Positions 25,464 to 33,300 of a DNA stretch of 64,000 nucleotides are shown one piece after another. The stretch comes from Sphingobacterium oryzagri (GTDB lineage: Bacteria > Bacteroidota > Bacteroidia > Sphingobacteriales > Sphingobacteriaceae), in NCBI RefSeq assembly GCF_028736175.1, contig NZ_CP117880.1, positions 2,294,001-2,358,000 of the forward strand, written 5' to 3'. Both the position numbers and the translations under genes were made by a program. The stretch's first letter is position 1. Each line of letters opens with the position of its first letter. Below the pieces are notes generated by a model, which was given only the letters and a program-made list of their open reading frames with translations, was not told the DNA's origin and made no database searches.

Positions 25464-27764
25464 ATGATAAAACTGAATAAAATCTTGCTGTTATTGGCGC
25501 TCCCAATAGCGACTTTAGCACAAAAAAAAGAACTTGTACAGTATGTTTCGCCAATTATCGGAACAGCGAAAATGGGGCATACATTTCCTGGTGCAACCGT
25601 GCCTTTTGGCGCTGTACAGCTAAGTCCTGATACGGATACTATTCCGTATGCGGTAAACGGCCGGTATAACGGTGAAGTGTATCAATATTGTGCTGGCTAT
25701 CAGTATAAAGACCCTACAATTGTTGGCTTTAGTCACACGCATTTTAGTGGCACGGGGCATTCCGATTTAGGCGATATATCGGTGATGCCCACTGTAGGCG
25801 CGGTACAGCTCAATCCGGGTACGGCAGATCAGCCGGAAAGCGGTTACCGCTCGCGCTACGAGCATAGCAAGGAAACTGCCGAGGCAAACTATTACAAGGT
25901 TTTTCTGGAAGATCCAAAAGTTTTGGCAGAAATGACCACATCTAGTCGTGTGGGGTTTCATCGCTACACGTTTCCTAAATCAGATGCAGCACACCTGATA
26001 TTAGACTTAAAATCGGGTATTTATAATTATGACGAGAAAAATGTGTGGACAGTTGTACGGGTACTCAACGACACCTTGATTACTGGCTACATGCAGAGCC
26101 ATGGATGGGCCCGAACACGCACCGTGTATTTCGCGATCAGTTTTTCAAAACCGTTTAAGAACTACGGTGCGAGACAATCCGATAAAAATCAACCGTACAA
26201 AGGCTTTTGGCGCAAGTTTGATCAAACAAACAATTTTCCAGACTTAGCAGGGAAGCAAATCAAGATGCATTTTGATTTTGCGACAGAAGAAGCCGAGCAA
26301 ATTCAGCTCAAAGTGGCTTTAAGTCCGGTAAGCATGCGCAATGCGCTGGAAAATATGCGCGCAGAAATCCCTGGTTGGGATTTTGACCACGTCAAAGAAA
26401 AAGGCCAACAGCTTTGGGAGGCAGAATTGCAAAAGATTAAAGTCGATATGCTGCGTGATGAAGATTATGTAAACTTTTACACCGCGATGTATCATGCGGC
26501 ATTGATGCCGACCGTTTACATGGACGTCAACGGTGAATATAAAGGATTGGATCAGGAAGTGCACAAGGCTGATGGATTCGTCAACTACACCTCATTCTCG
26601 CTTTGGGATACGTTTCGCGCGTTTCACCCGTATATGAACTTAATCAATCCAGCACGGAATGCCGATATGGTATCGTCGATGATGGCGCATTACGATCAAA
26701 GCGCGTTAAAGATGTTGCCTATTTGGTCGCATTATGCGAATGATAATTGGTGTATGAGCGGATATCACGCGGTGTCTGTCGTGGCTGACGCTATTATCAA
26801 AGGCGTTTATAAAGGTGATGCCAAAGCTGCCCTGGCTGCTTGCGTGCAGACCGCCAATGCACGAAAATATGAAGGTATCGGGTCGTATATCGACCTTGGT
26901 TACGTGACCGACGAGGTATCGGGCACATCGGTTTCTAATACGTTGGAATACGCGTATGACGATTGGTGTATCGCGCAGCTAGCAAAACATCTGGGCGACG
27001 ACGCGACCTACCAAACATTTGCTAAACGGGCGCAAAATTGGGAAAACCTGTTCGACGATCGCATTGGGTTTATGCGACCTAAAGATGCCAAAGGTAATTT
27101 TAGAACAAAGTTCGACCTATTAGAAACACACGGTCAAGGTTTTATCGAAGGTAACACCTGGAATTACAGTTTGTATGTGCCACACGATCCAGAAGGCTTA
27201 ATGAAGCGTATGGGCGGCAGCAAACGATTGAATGTGTATTTGGATTCGCTATTCACCATGCATTTACCGGATAAGTTTTTTGCCAATACCGAGGATATCA
27301 CACGTGAAGGTATCATCGGTAATTACGTGCATGGTAACGAACCTGCTCACCACGTTGTTTATTTGTATAACCTAGCCGGCAGCGCGTGGAAAGGACAAGA
27401 TCGCGTGCGTATGATTTTGAAAAATCAATATCATAATGGTCACGACGGACTTGGTGGAAATGATGATTGCGGACAAATGAGTGCGTGGTATGTATTCAGT
27501 TCGCTCGGATTTTATCCGGTTAGTCCAGGATCCGACGAATACTGGATTGGAAGTCCTGCCGTGAAGCAAGCGACGATCGCGCTGGCTGGTGGCAACACAT
27601 TCGAGATACAGGCGGTCAACCAATCGGCGGCTAATGTATATGTGAAGGAGATTCGCCTAAATGGCAAAAAATTAACTGGTTACCGTTTAAAACATCAGGA
27701 TATTATAGCGGGAGGGAAATTGCAGTTTGTGATGAGTAACAAGCCAAATAAAAGCAGCGAATAA
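25464..27764 (+). CDS. GH92 family alpha-mannosidase
   Basis: The start is placed at ATG 25464 (MIKLNKILLLLALPIATLAQ), which gives a clean signal peptide; an upstream in-frame ATG at 25401 would add 21 odd residues. The 766-residue enzyme has YVSPIIGTAKMGHTFPGATV, SLWDTFRAFHPYMNLINP, LEYAYDDWCIAQLA and NDDCGQMSAWYVFSSLGFYP. Its general-acid motif is intact: HGNEPAHHV with Glu626, unlike its neighbour. It should cleave terminal alpha-mannose with inversion, using calcium. Ten residues near the C terminus vary. A terminator follows, so the GH92-peptidase-GH92 cassette ends here, without SusC/SusD genes. Confidence 0.93.
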   Translation: MIKLNKILLLLALPIATLAQKKELVQYVSPIIGTAKMGHTFPGATVPFGAVQLSPDTDTIPYAVNGRYNGEVYQYCAGYQYKDPTIVGFSHTHFSGTGHSDLGDISVMPTVGAVQLNPGTADQPESGYRSRYEHSKETAEANYYKVFLEDPKVLAEMTTSSRVGFHRYTFPKSDAAHLILDLKSGIYNYDEKNVWTVVRVLNDTLITGYMQSHGWARTRTVYFAISFSKPFKNYGARQSDKNQPYKGFWRKFDQTNNFPDLAGKQIKMHFDFATEEAEQIQLKVALSPVSMRNALENMRAEIPGWDFDHVKEKGQQLWEAELQKIKVDMLRDEDYVNFYTAMYHAALMPTVYMDVNGEYKGLDQEVHKADGFVNYTSFSLWDTFRAFHPYMNLINPARNADMVSSMMAHYDQSALKMLPIWSHYANDNWCMSGYHAVSVVADAIIKGVYKGDAKAALAACVQTANARKYEGIGSYIDLGYVTDEVSGTSVSNTLEYAYDDWCIAQLAKHLGDDATYQTFAKRAQNWENLFDDRIGFMRPKDAKGNFRTKFDLLETHGQGFIEGNTWNYSLYVPHDPEGLMKRMGGSKRLNVYLDSLFTMHLPDKFFANTEDITREGIIGNYVHGNEPAHHVVYLYNLAGSAWKGQDRVRMILKNQYHNGHDGLGGNDDCGQMSAWYVFSSLGFYPVSPGSDEYWIGSPAVKQATIALAGGNTFEIQAVNQSAANVYVKEIRLNGKKLTGYRLKHQDIIAGGKLQFVMSNKPNKSSE

Positions 27765-27784
27765 GCTAGCTGGTAAACTGCAAG

Positions 27785-27824
27785 AGAAAAGCGAGGAATA
27801 TACGAGGTTATTCTTCGCTTTTCT
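27785..27824. terminator. Hairpin between convergent GH92 and SulP genes
   Basis: AGAAAAGCGAGGAATA (27785-27800) pairs with TTATTCTTCGCTTTTCT (27808-27824) with one mismatch. It sits between convergent genes, and A and T tracts make termination likely in both directions. Confidence 0.75.
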
Positions 27825-27826
27825 GT

Positions 27827-29338
27827 TTACTGCTCGTCGTCGAGATAACGAACCTGCAAAAGTCCTTTTGCGTTTTCAATAAGCCGGCGACCGTCGTCGT
27901 TTACCTGCGTCAGTGTGATCTGCTTGCCTAGTGCACGATAGCGGTCTTGCACTTTTTTGATGGCTTCCAACGCCGACATATCTACGATACGGCTTGCTGA
28001 AAAATCGATCACAACAGCGTCAGGATCACGCGAAAAATCAAATTTCTGCGCAAAGGTGCTGGCCGAACCAAAAAACAAAGGGCCGTGAATGTAATAGTAT
28101 TTGACGCCGTCGGCCGAGATCGCTTTCCGTGCTCTAATCATCTTGGCATTATCCCAGGCAAATACCAGTGCTGCTATCACAACGCCAACGAGTACTGCCA
28201 GAGCCAGATTATGCAGCACAATGGTGATCGCTGCAACCAACACACAAATAAAAACATCGCTTTTCGGCATTTTGTTCCAGATGTTAAACGTACTCCATTT
28301 GAACGTGCTGATGGCCACCACCATCATTACGCCGACAAGTGCTGCCATGGGTATCTGCTCAATGAGTCTACTTGCAAACAAGATAACTCCGAGTATGGTT
28401 AACGCACCGATAATGCCACTCAGACGGGCGCGCGAGCCTGCGTTGAGATTAACAAATGTTTGCGCAATCATGGCGCAACCGCCCATGCCCGAGAAAAATC
28501 CATTCGCCACATTGGCAACACCTTGCGCTATGCATTCCCGGTTGGCATTTCCGCGGCTGTCGGTCACTTCATCTACGATGGTAAGCGTCAGTAAACTTTC
28601 TATCAAGCCTACGCTCGCCATTATCAAAGCATATGGAAAGATAATGCGCAGCGTTTCCAGATTGACCGGAAGTTGTGGGATATGAAAAGGAGGGAAGCTC
28701 CCTTTAAGATGGGCAATATTGGCGACAGTCTTGGTGTCAATACCGAAAATGTATACAACAGCAAATACGATGATAATGGCAACCAACGAAGCGGGAATTG
28801 CCTTGGTGAATTTCGGAACGCCGTAAACAATAGCTACGGTGAGCAGCACGAGCGCTAACATGCTGTATAGCGCATAGCCTTCAAGCCACACAAGTTGACC
28901 GTTTTGCATGGTTTTAAACTGCGCTAGCTGGGACATAAAAATAATAACAGCTAAGCCATTTAAAAAACCATACATCACGGGCTCGGGGATTAATCGCACA
29001 AATTTGCCTAAGCGAAAAATGCCCACTAACAGCTGAATACCGCCTGCTAAGGCAACCGTAGCGAAAAGATATTCAACACCATGCGTATGAATGAGTGCGA
29101 CCAGCACGACGACCGTTGCGCCGGCGCCGCCAGAAACCATGCCCGGTCGCCCGCCCAAAATAGCGGTAACCAACCCCATGATGAAAGCAGCATAAAGGCC
29201 CGTCAATGGAGACAGGCCTGCAAAGATGGCAAACGATAGTGATTCGGGAATCATCGTCATGGCAACCGTAAGGCCGGCCAATAACTCGTTTTTATAATTT
29301 ACTTTTTGGCGGAAATCAAAAAGCGCAAAATTTCGCAT
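27827..29338 (-). CDS. SulP family anion transporter with STAS domain
   Basis: A 503-residue inner-membrane transporter. The SulP signature is at the N terminus (LLAGLTVAMTMIPESLSFAI, then LSPLTGLYAAFIMGLVTAIL), with about 10-12 transmembrane segments. A cytoplasmic STAS domain of about 100 residues follows from KAISADGVKYYYIHGPLFFG to the end. Family members move sulfate, bicarbonate or other anions; the substrate cannot be told. It is followed on the same strand by nothing close and stands opposite the GH92 cassette. No transport partner gene is nearby. Confidence 0.93.
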   Translation of the reverse strand: MRNFALFDFRQKVNYKNELLAGLTVAMTMIPESLSFAIFAGLSPLTGLYAAFIMGLVTAILGGRPGMVSGGAGATVVVLVALIHTHGVEYLFATVALAGGIQLLVGIFRLGKFVRLIPEPVMYGFLNGLAVIIFMSQLAQFKTMQNGQLVWLEGYALYSMLALVLLTVAIVYGVPKFTKAIPASLVAIIIVFAVVYIFGIDTKTVANIAHLKGSFPPFHIPQLPVNLETLRIIFPYALIMASVGLIESLLTLTIVDEVTDSRGNANRECIAQGVANVANGFFSGMGGCAMIAQTFVNLNAGSRARLSGIIGALTILGVILFASRLIEQIPMAALVGVMMVVAISTFKWSTFNIWNKMPKSDVFICVLVAAITIVLHNLALAVLVGVVIAALVFAWDNAKMIRARKAISADGVKYYYIHGPLFFGSASTFAQKFDFSRDPDAVVIDFSASRIVDMSALEAIKKVQDRYRALGKQITLTQVNDDGRRLIENAKGLLQVRYLDDEQ

Positions 29339-29383
29339 AGTATCTTTTTTTATGGATACAAAAGTGCGAAATTTTGCGGTTGC

Positions 29384-30694
29384 TTAGCTCTTGTATTTAA
29401 ACCATTTTACGAGTTCTTTGAAACTTGCTTTCTTTCCGTACATCAATATACCCGTGCGGTACACTCGCCCAGCTACCCAGGTCGTGAAGATAAAGCCGGC
29501 CACAAGCAGGAGCAACGAGACGATAATTTGCCAGGTCGGCACACCAAATGGCACACGCACCAGCATCGCGATGGGCGAAGTAAACGGGATAAAACTAAGC
29601 CAGGTCGCAATACTTCCGTTTGGATCATTGACCAACACGCCAAATGAAAGAATATAAGTCAGTAAAAGAGGCATAGTAATAGGCATCGTAAACTGTGTAG
29701 CTTCCGTTTCACTGTCTACGGCAGACCCAACAGCGGCAAATAGTGCACTGTATAGAAAATAGCCACCCAGGAAGAAAAGGAAAAAACAAATCAATAGTTC
29801 CGATACGTTGATAGACTGCATCGCATTCATAAAATCAAAGCCCTGTGCTGCAGCCATGGCATTTTCCTTTTGTAAAGATTGTGTAGCGGCTTGTGAGGCA
29901 AGGTCTTCTTGATTGAAAATGACGGTAGTCGCGATGCTCGTCAAACCAGCCGTCAGTACTAGCCACAACAAAAACTGCGTTAAGCCGACAAAGCCGATAC
30001 CGATAATTTTGCCCATCATCAGCTGAAAAGGCTTTACCGAGGAGATAATCACCTCCACGATACGACTGGTCTTCTCTTCAATAATGCCGCGCATGACCTG
30101 CGCACCGTAAAGGAATAAAGAAAGATATACCAAGACAGATAGCGCCATCGCGATGCCCATGGCCACTTCGGTGTGACTTTCTTTGGCGTCGCCATTTTCG
30201 GCCACTTCTTTTGCCGCGATATGAACGTTATCGTTGATGTTTTTGATGCTCTCACCATTTAATCCCAGTCGTTTATACTCGGCATTACGCAAAATCTCTT
30301 TGAGATGATCGCTAACCTCAGCCTGTGTCGTGATATTCGGTTTTCCGGATGATAGCAATTCGACTTGACGCGTCTCGTAAAAATCCTTCGGAATAATCAG
30401 CAGGTTGGTGTTTTCCTCTTCATTTTTCAACTTTTCAATCTCTTGCTGCAATTCTACATTGCCATGGGTGTAGGTGAGGTTTTTATTGCTTTTAAGCAAA
30501 GGCGCTAACGTTCCTTCCTGATCGATGATATGTACAATAGCATGCTTGTCTTCAAAGCTCTTTTTTGTTAGATAGAATATACCAACGTACATTCCAATAA
30601 AAAATAAGGGTACTAAAAACGTGGTTAGTAAGAATGATTTTTTCTTTACTCGGCTTAAATACTCACGTTGTATAATTAATAAAATCTTGTTCAT
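29384..30694 (-). CDS. ABC transporter permease (ABC-2/NatB type)
   Basis: A 436-residue permease. An N-terminal helix (about 22-40) precedes a large extracytoplasmic domain with NIHAAK-type charged segments, then about five or six helices from residue 175 on (VLVYLSLFLYGAQVMRGIIE, then LLTYILSFGVLVND). This is the NatB/ABC-2 type exporter organisation, in which the permease works with one ATPase. The ATPase gene lies 6 bases upstream, so both form an operon. Substrates in the family include sodium and drugs, and none can be assigned. Start ATG 30694 gives a normal KILLIIQREYLSRV opening. Confidence 0.88.
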   Translation of the reverse strand: MNKILLIIQREYLSRVKKKSFLLTTFLVPLFFIGMYVGIFYLTKKSFEDKHAIVHIIDQEGTLAPLLKSNKNLTYTHGNVELQQEIEKLKNEEENTNLLIIPKDFYETRQVELLSSGKPNITTQAEVSDHLKEILRNAEYKRLGLNGESIKNINDNVHIAAKEVAENGDAKESHTEVAMGIAMALSVLVYLSLFLYGAQVMRGIIEEKTSRIVEVIISSVKPFQLMMGKIIGIGFVGLTQFLLWLVLTAGLTSIATTVIFNQEDLASQAATQSLQKENAMAAAQGFDFMNAMQSINVSELLICFFLFFLGGYFLYSALFAAVGSAVDSETEATQFTMPITMPLLLTYILSFGVLVNDPNGSIATWLSFIPFTSPIAMLVRVPFGVPTWQIIVSLLLLVAGFIFTTWVAGRVYRTGILMYGKKASFKELVKWFKYKS

Positions 30695-30700
30695 AACGAT

Positions 30701-31630
30701 TTAGGATAATGGCTGAGCAGTTGCGTTAGTCACTTTGTCAATAAAAATATCGTGCATCGAAGGAACGATCTCCCGCACTTGCAAAATCTCGATCTGCGGA
30801 ATAAGGAACAATAAAAGCTCGTTTAGCGATGTTTCATTGTCAATTTTAACCGTCATCGTCAGTTCATGATCTTGCATTTGTTGGTTCACCACTTCGAAAA
30901 GCGTAGGGTTGTTGATGTTTAGCTGAACACCTTCTTTTTCCTTATAGACAATGGTATACGTTTGGTTTCGGTATGACCCTTTAATGGTTGATACCGCGCC
31001 ATCCAATATCTTTTTCGATTTATTAATTAACGCAATGTAATCGCACAGCTCTTCCACGGATTCCATACGGTGTGTAGAGTAGATGATTGTAGCGCCTTTT
31101 TGGTTAAGTTCCAGAATTTCCTTCTGGATGATCTGCGCATTCACCGGGTCGAAACCAGAAAACGGCTCATCTAAGATAATCAGGTCGGGCTCGTGTAATA
31201 CCGTCGCGACAAACTGTACTTTTTGTTGCATGCCCTTGCTCAAATCTTCCACTTTCTTTTCCCACCAGGATTGCATATCCAGTTTTTCAAACCAATATTG
31301 TATTTTGCGTTTTGCTTCCGACTTGCTTAGTCCTTTAAGCTGTGCCAGGTAAAGCATCTGTTCACCTATCTTCATCTTTTTGTAAAGACCACGCTCTTCG
31401 GGTAAATAACCAATACGTTCGATATGTCGTGGCTGCAATACCTCGCCATCGAAGATAATTTGACCGGCATCTGGTGCGGTAATCTGATTAATGATTCGAA
31501 TCAAGGAAGTTTTTCCGGCTCCGTTAGGACCTAGCAAACCAAATATACATCCTTTAGGTACGTGCAGGGAAACATCGTCTAGCGCGCGGTGCGAACTATA
31601 TTGTTTCACAATATTTTTAATTTCAAGCAT
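30701..31630 (-). CDS. ABC transporter ATP-binding protein (NatA type)
   Basis: A 309-residue ATPase. Walker A is FGLLGPNGAGKTSLIRIINQ, the signature is LSKGMQQKVQF and Walker B with the catalytic Glu is DLIILDEPFSGFDPV, followed by the switch histidine in YSTHRMESVEEL. A C-terminal extension of about 85 residues (from about 225) is typical of the DrrA/NatA group. It powers the permease encoded 6 bases downstream. It is divergent from ysxC, and the gap of about 100 bases carries promoters for both. Confidence 0.92.
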   Translation of the reverse strand: MLEIKNIVKQYSSHRALDDVSLHVPKGCIFGLLGPNGAGKTSLIRIINQITAPDAGQIIFDGEVLQPRHIERIGYLPEERGLYKKMKIGEQMLYLAQLKGLSKSEAKRKIQYWFEKLDMQSWWEKKVEDLSKGMQQKVQFVATVLHEPDLIILDEPFSGFDPVNAQIIQKEILELNQKGATIIYSTHRMESVEELCDYIALINKSKKILDGAVSTIKGSYRNQTYTIVYKEKEGVQLNINNPTLFEVVNQQMQDHELTMTVKIDNETSLNELLLFLIPQIEILQVREIVPSMHDIFIDKVTNATAQPLS

Positions 31631-31696
31631 TAGCTATATAATTTTCCTTAAAATAATGAAAAAAATGCCAAATAACAGCAAGGTTTAAAAATTGAA

Positions 31697-31728
31697 TTGT
31701 TTTTAGCTTATGGATTTTTTTACCTTTG
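31697..31728 (+). promoter_or_regulatory. ysxC promoter, leaderless
   Basis: TTG at 31697-31699 and the perfect -7 box TACCTTTG at 31721-31728 are 21 bases apart. The ATG follows the box by 3 bases, so transcription would begin at or near the start codon, with no room for a leader. Confidence 0.65.
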
Positions 31729-31731
31729 CGT

Positions 31732-32355
31732 ATGTTAATAAAATCTGCAGAGTTTGTTTGTAGCAATACCGATGTGCGACAATTACCGGCGGCACAACTG
31801 CCGGAGTACGCATTTATCGGGCGCTCAAACGTAGGAAAATCTTCGTTAATCAATGCGCTAACCAATAGAAAAGGCCTAGCTAAAACTTCGCAAAAACCTG
31901 GTAAAACACAACTTATCAATCATTTTATTATAAATAACCTGTGGTATCTGGTGGATTTACCCGGATACGGCTTTGCGCAAACATCGAAGAAGAATAAGGC
32001 CGACTGGCAAAAATTTATCCGTGCTTACCTTACGCAGCGCGAAAGTCTACAGTGTGTGTTTGTCTTGATTGATAGCCGGCACGAACCGCAAAAAATTGAT
32101 TTAGACTTTTGTTTTTGGCTTGGAGAACAAGGATTGCCTTTCCTGCTGATTTTCACGAAAGCAGATAAGCAATCGGCCGTGAAGACCGATCAGAATGTGG
32201 CGAAATTTAGAAAGGCACTGAGCAAATGGTTTGAAGTGGTTCCTCAAAATTTTATCACATCTGCCGAAGCAAAAACAGGTACAACAGCGATTTTAGCGGA
32301 AATTGATGCGATTAATCAAAATTTTGAAGCACCAATATTACCAGAGCAGTCATGA
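31732..32355 (+). CDS. ysxC: Ribosome biogenesis GTPase YsxC/EngB
   Basis: A 207-residue GTPase starting at ATG 31732 (the TTG at 31726 is less likely). The motifs are G1 GRSNVGKSSLIN, G3 VDLPGYGFAQ, G4 FTKAD and G5 TSAEAKTG. YsxC acts in 50S subunit assembly and is usually essential. The protein is of usual length and complete. It overlaps the next gene (UbiA-like) by ATGA at 32352, so the two are coupled although their roles differ. The promoter lies so close that the mRNA is probably leaderless. Confidence 0.96.
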   Translation: MLIKSAEFVCSNTDVRQLPAAQLPEYAFIGRSNVGKSSLINALTNRKGLAKTSQKPGKTQLINHFIINNLWYLVDLPGYGFAQTSKKNKADWQKFIRAYLTQRESLQCVFVLIDSRHEPQKIDLDFCFWLGEQGLPFLLIFTKADKQSAVKTDQNVAKFRKALSKWFEVVPQNFITSAEAKTGTTAILAEIDAINQNFEAPILPEQS

Positions 32356-33206
32356 AGAAATATATGTCGCTCGTGCTTTTTGCACACAGTATATTTGCGC
32401 TTCCATTTGCTATTATTGGTTTTTTTCTGGCTTTGCAAACCACCGATCATGCGTTTGATTGGAAAAAATTATTGTTGATGCTTGTATGCATGGTGACGGC
32501 GAGAAACGCTGCGATGGCCTTTAATCGTTATCTGGACCGGGATATCGATGCGATCAATCCGCGCACCGCGATGCGTGACATCCCATCGGGTAAGATAGCC
32601 GCAAACAGTGCGTTGGCGTTTACAGTTACGAATTGCTTGCTGTTTATGGCCGCTACGTTTTTTATCAATTCGCTTTGCTTTTACTTATCACCGGTAGCCT
32701 TGTTCGTGGTGCTGTTTTACAGCTATACCAAGCGCTTTACGCCCTTGTGCCATTTGGTATTGGGTGTCGGCCTCGGGTTGGCACCGATTGGCGCATATTT
32801 GGTGGTAACCAACCAGTTTTCCATCATCCCGATTTTTTACGGCATTGCTGTGATGTGCTGGTCGGGCGGATTTGACATTATTTACGCCTTGCAGGATGAG
32901 GAGTTTGATCGAAAAAACGGCTTGAATTCCATTCCAGCTTATTTTGGCGGACGGAATGCGCTACGAATATCCGAAGCTTTACATGTATTGTCTTTTGCCT
33001 TTGTGGTATTTCCCGTATTTTACATGACGGTGAGTTGGTTTTACTATATAGGCTTGGCATTTTACGGATTACTGCTGATCTATCAGCATCGTATTGTGAG
33101 TCCTACAGACTTAAGTCGTGTGAACCGCGCGTTTATGACCACCAATGGGGTAGCTTCGGTTATTTTCGCGGTGTTTTATTTGCTGGATATTATCTTTCTA
33201 GTTTAG
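32352..33206 (+). CDS. UbiA-family prenyltransferase
   Basis: A 284-residue membrane enzyme with about eight helices. The two aspartate-rich motifs that bind prenyl diphosphate through magnesium are present: NRYLDRDIDAINPRT (NxxxDxxxD, about 57-71) and LQDEEFDRKNGLNSI (about 179-193). The family attaches polyprenyl chains to aromatic rings. In Bacteroidota, which use menaquinone, this gene is annotated 4-hydroxybenzoate polyprenyltransferase-like and its acceptor is uncertain. It starts within the ysxC stop codon. The length and motif spacing match the UbiA type more closely than MenA. Confidence 0.88.
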   Translation: MKKYMSLVLFAHSIFALPFAIIGFFLALQTTDHAFDWKKLLLMLVCMVTARNAAMAFNRYLDRDIDAINPRTAMRDIPSGKIAANSALAFTVTNCLLFMAATFFINSLCFYLSPVALFVVLFYSYTKRFTPLCHLVLGVGLGLAPIGAYLVVTNQFSIIPIFYGIAVMCWSGGFDIIYALQDEEFDRKNGLNSIPAYFGGRNALRISEALHVLSFAFVVFPVFYMTVSWFYYIGLAFYGLLLIYQHRIVSPTDLSRVNRAFMTTNGVASVIFAVFYLLDIIFLV

Positions 33207-33300
33207 AGGAAGGTTAGCCAGTTTTTTTTACAGGAACTGACAAAATTTATTGTCATTCCATTTTGAAATAGCTTTATTTGCAAAAATCATTCATTAATAG

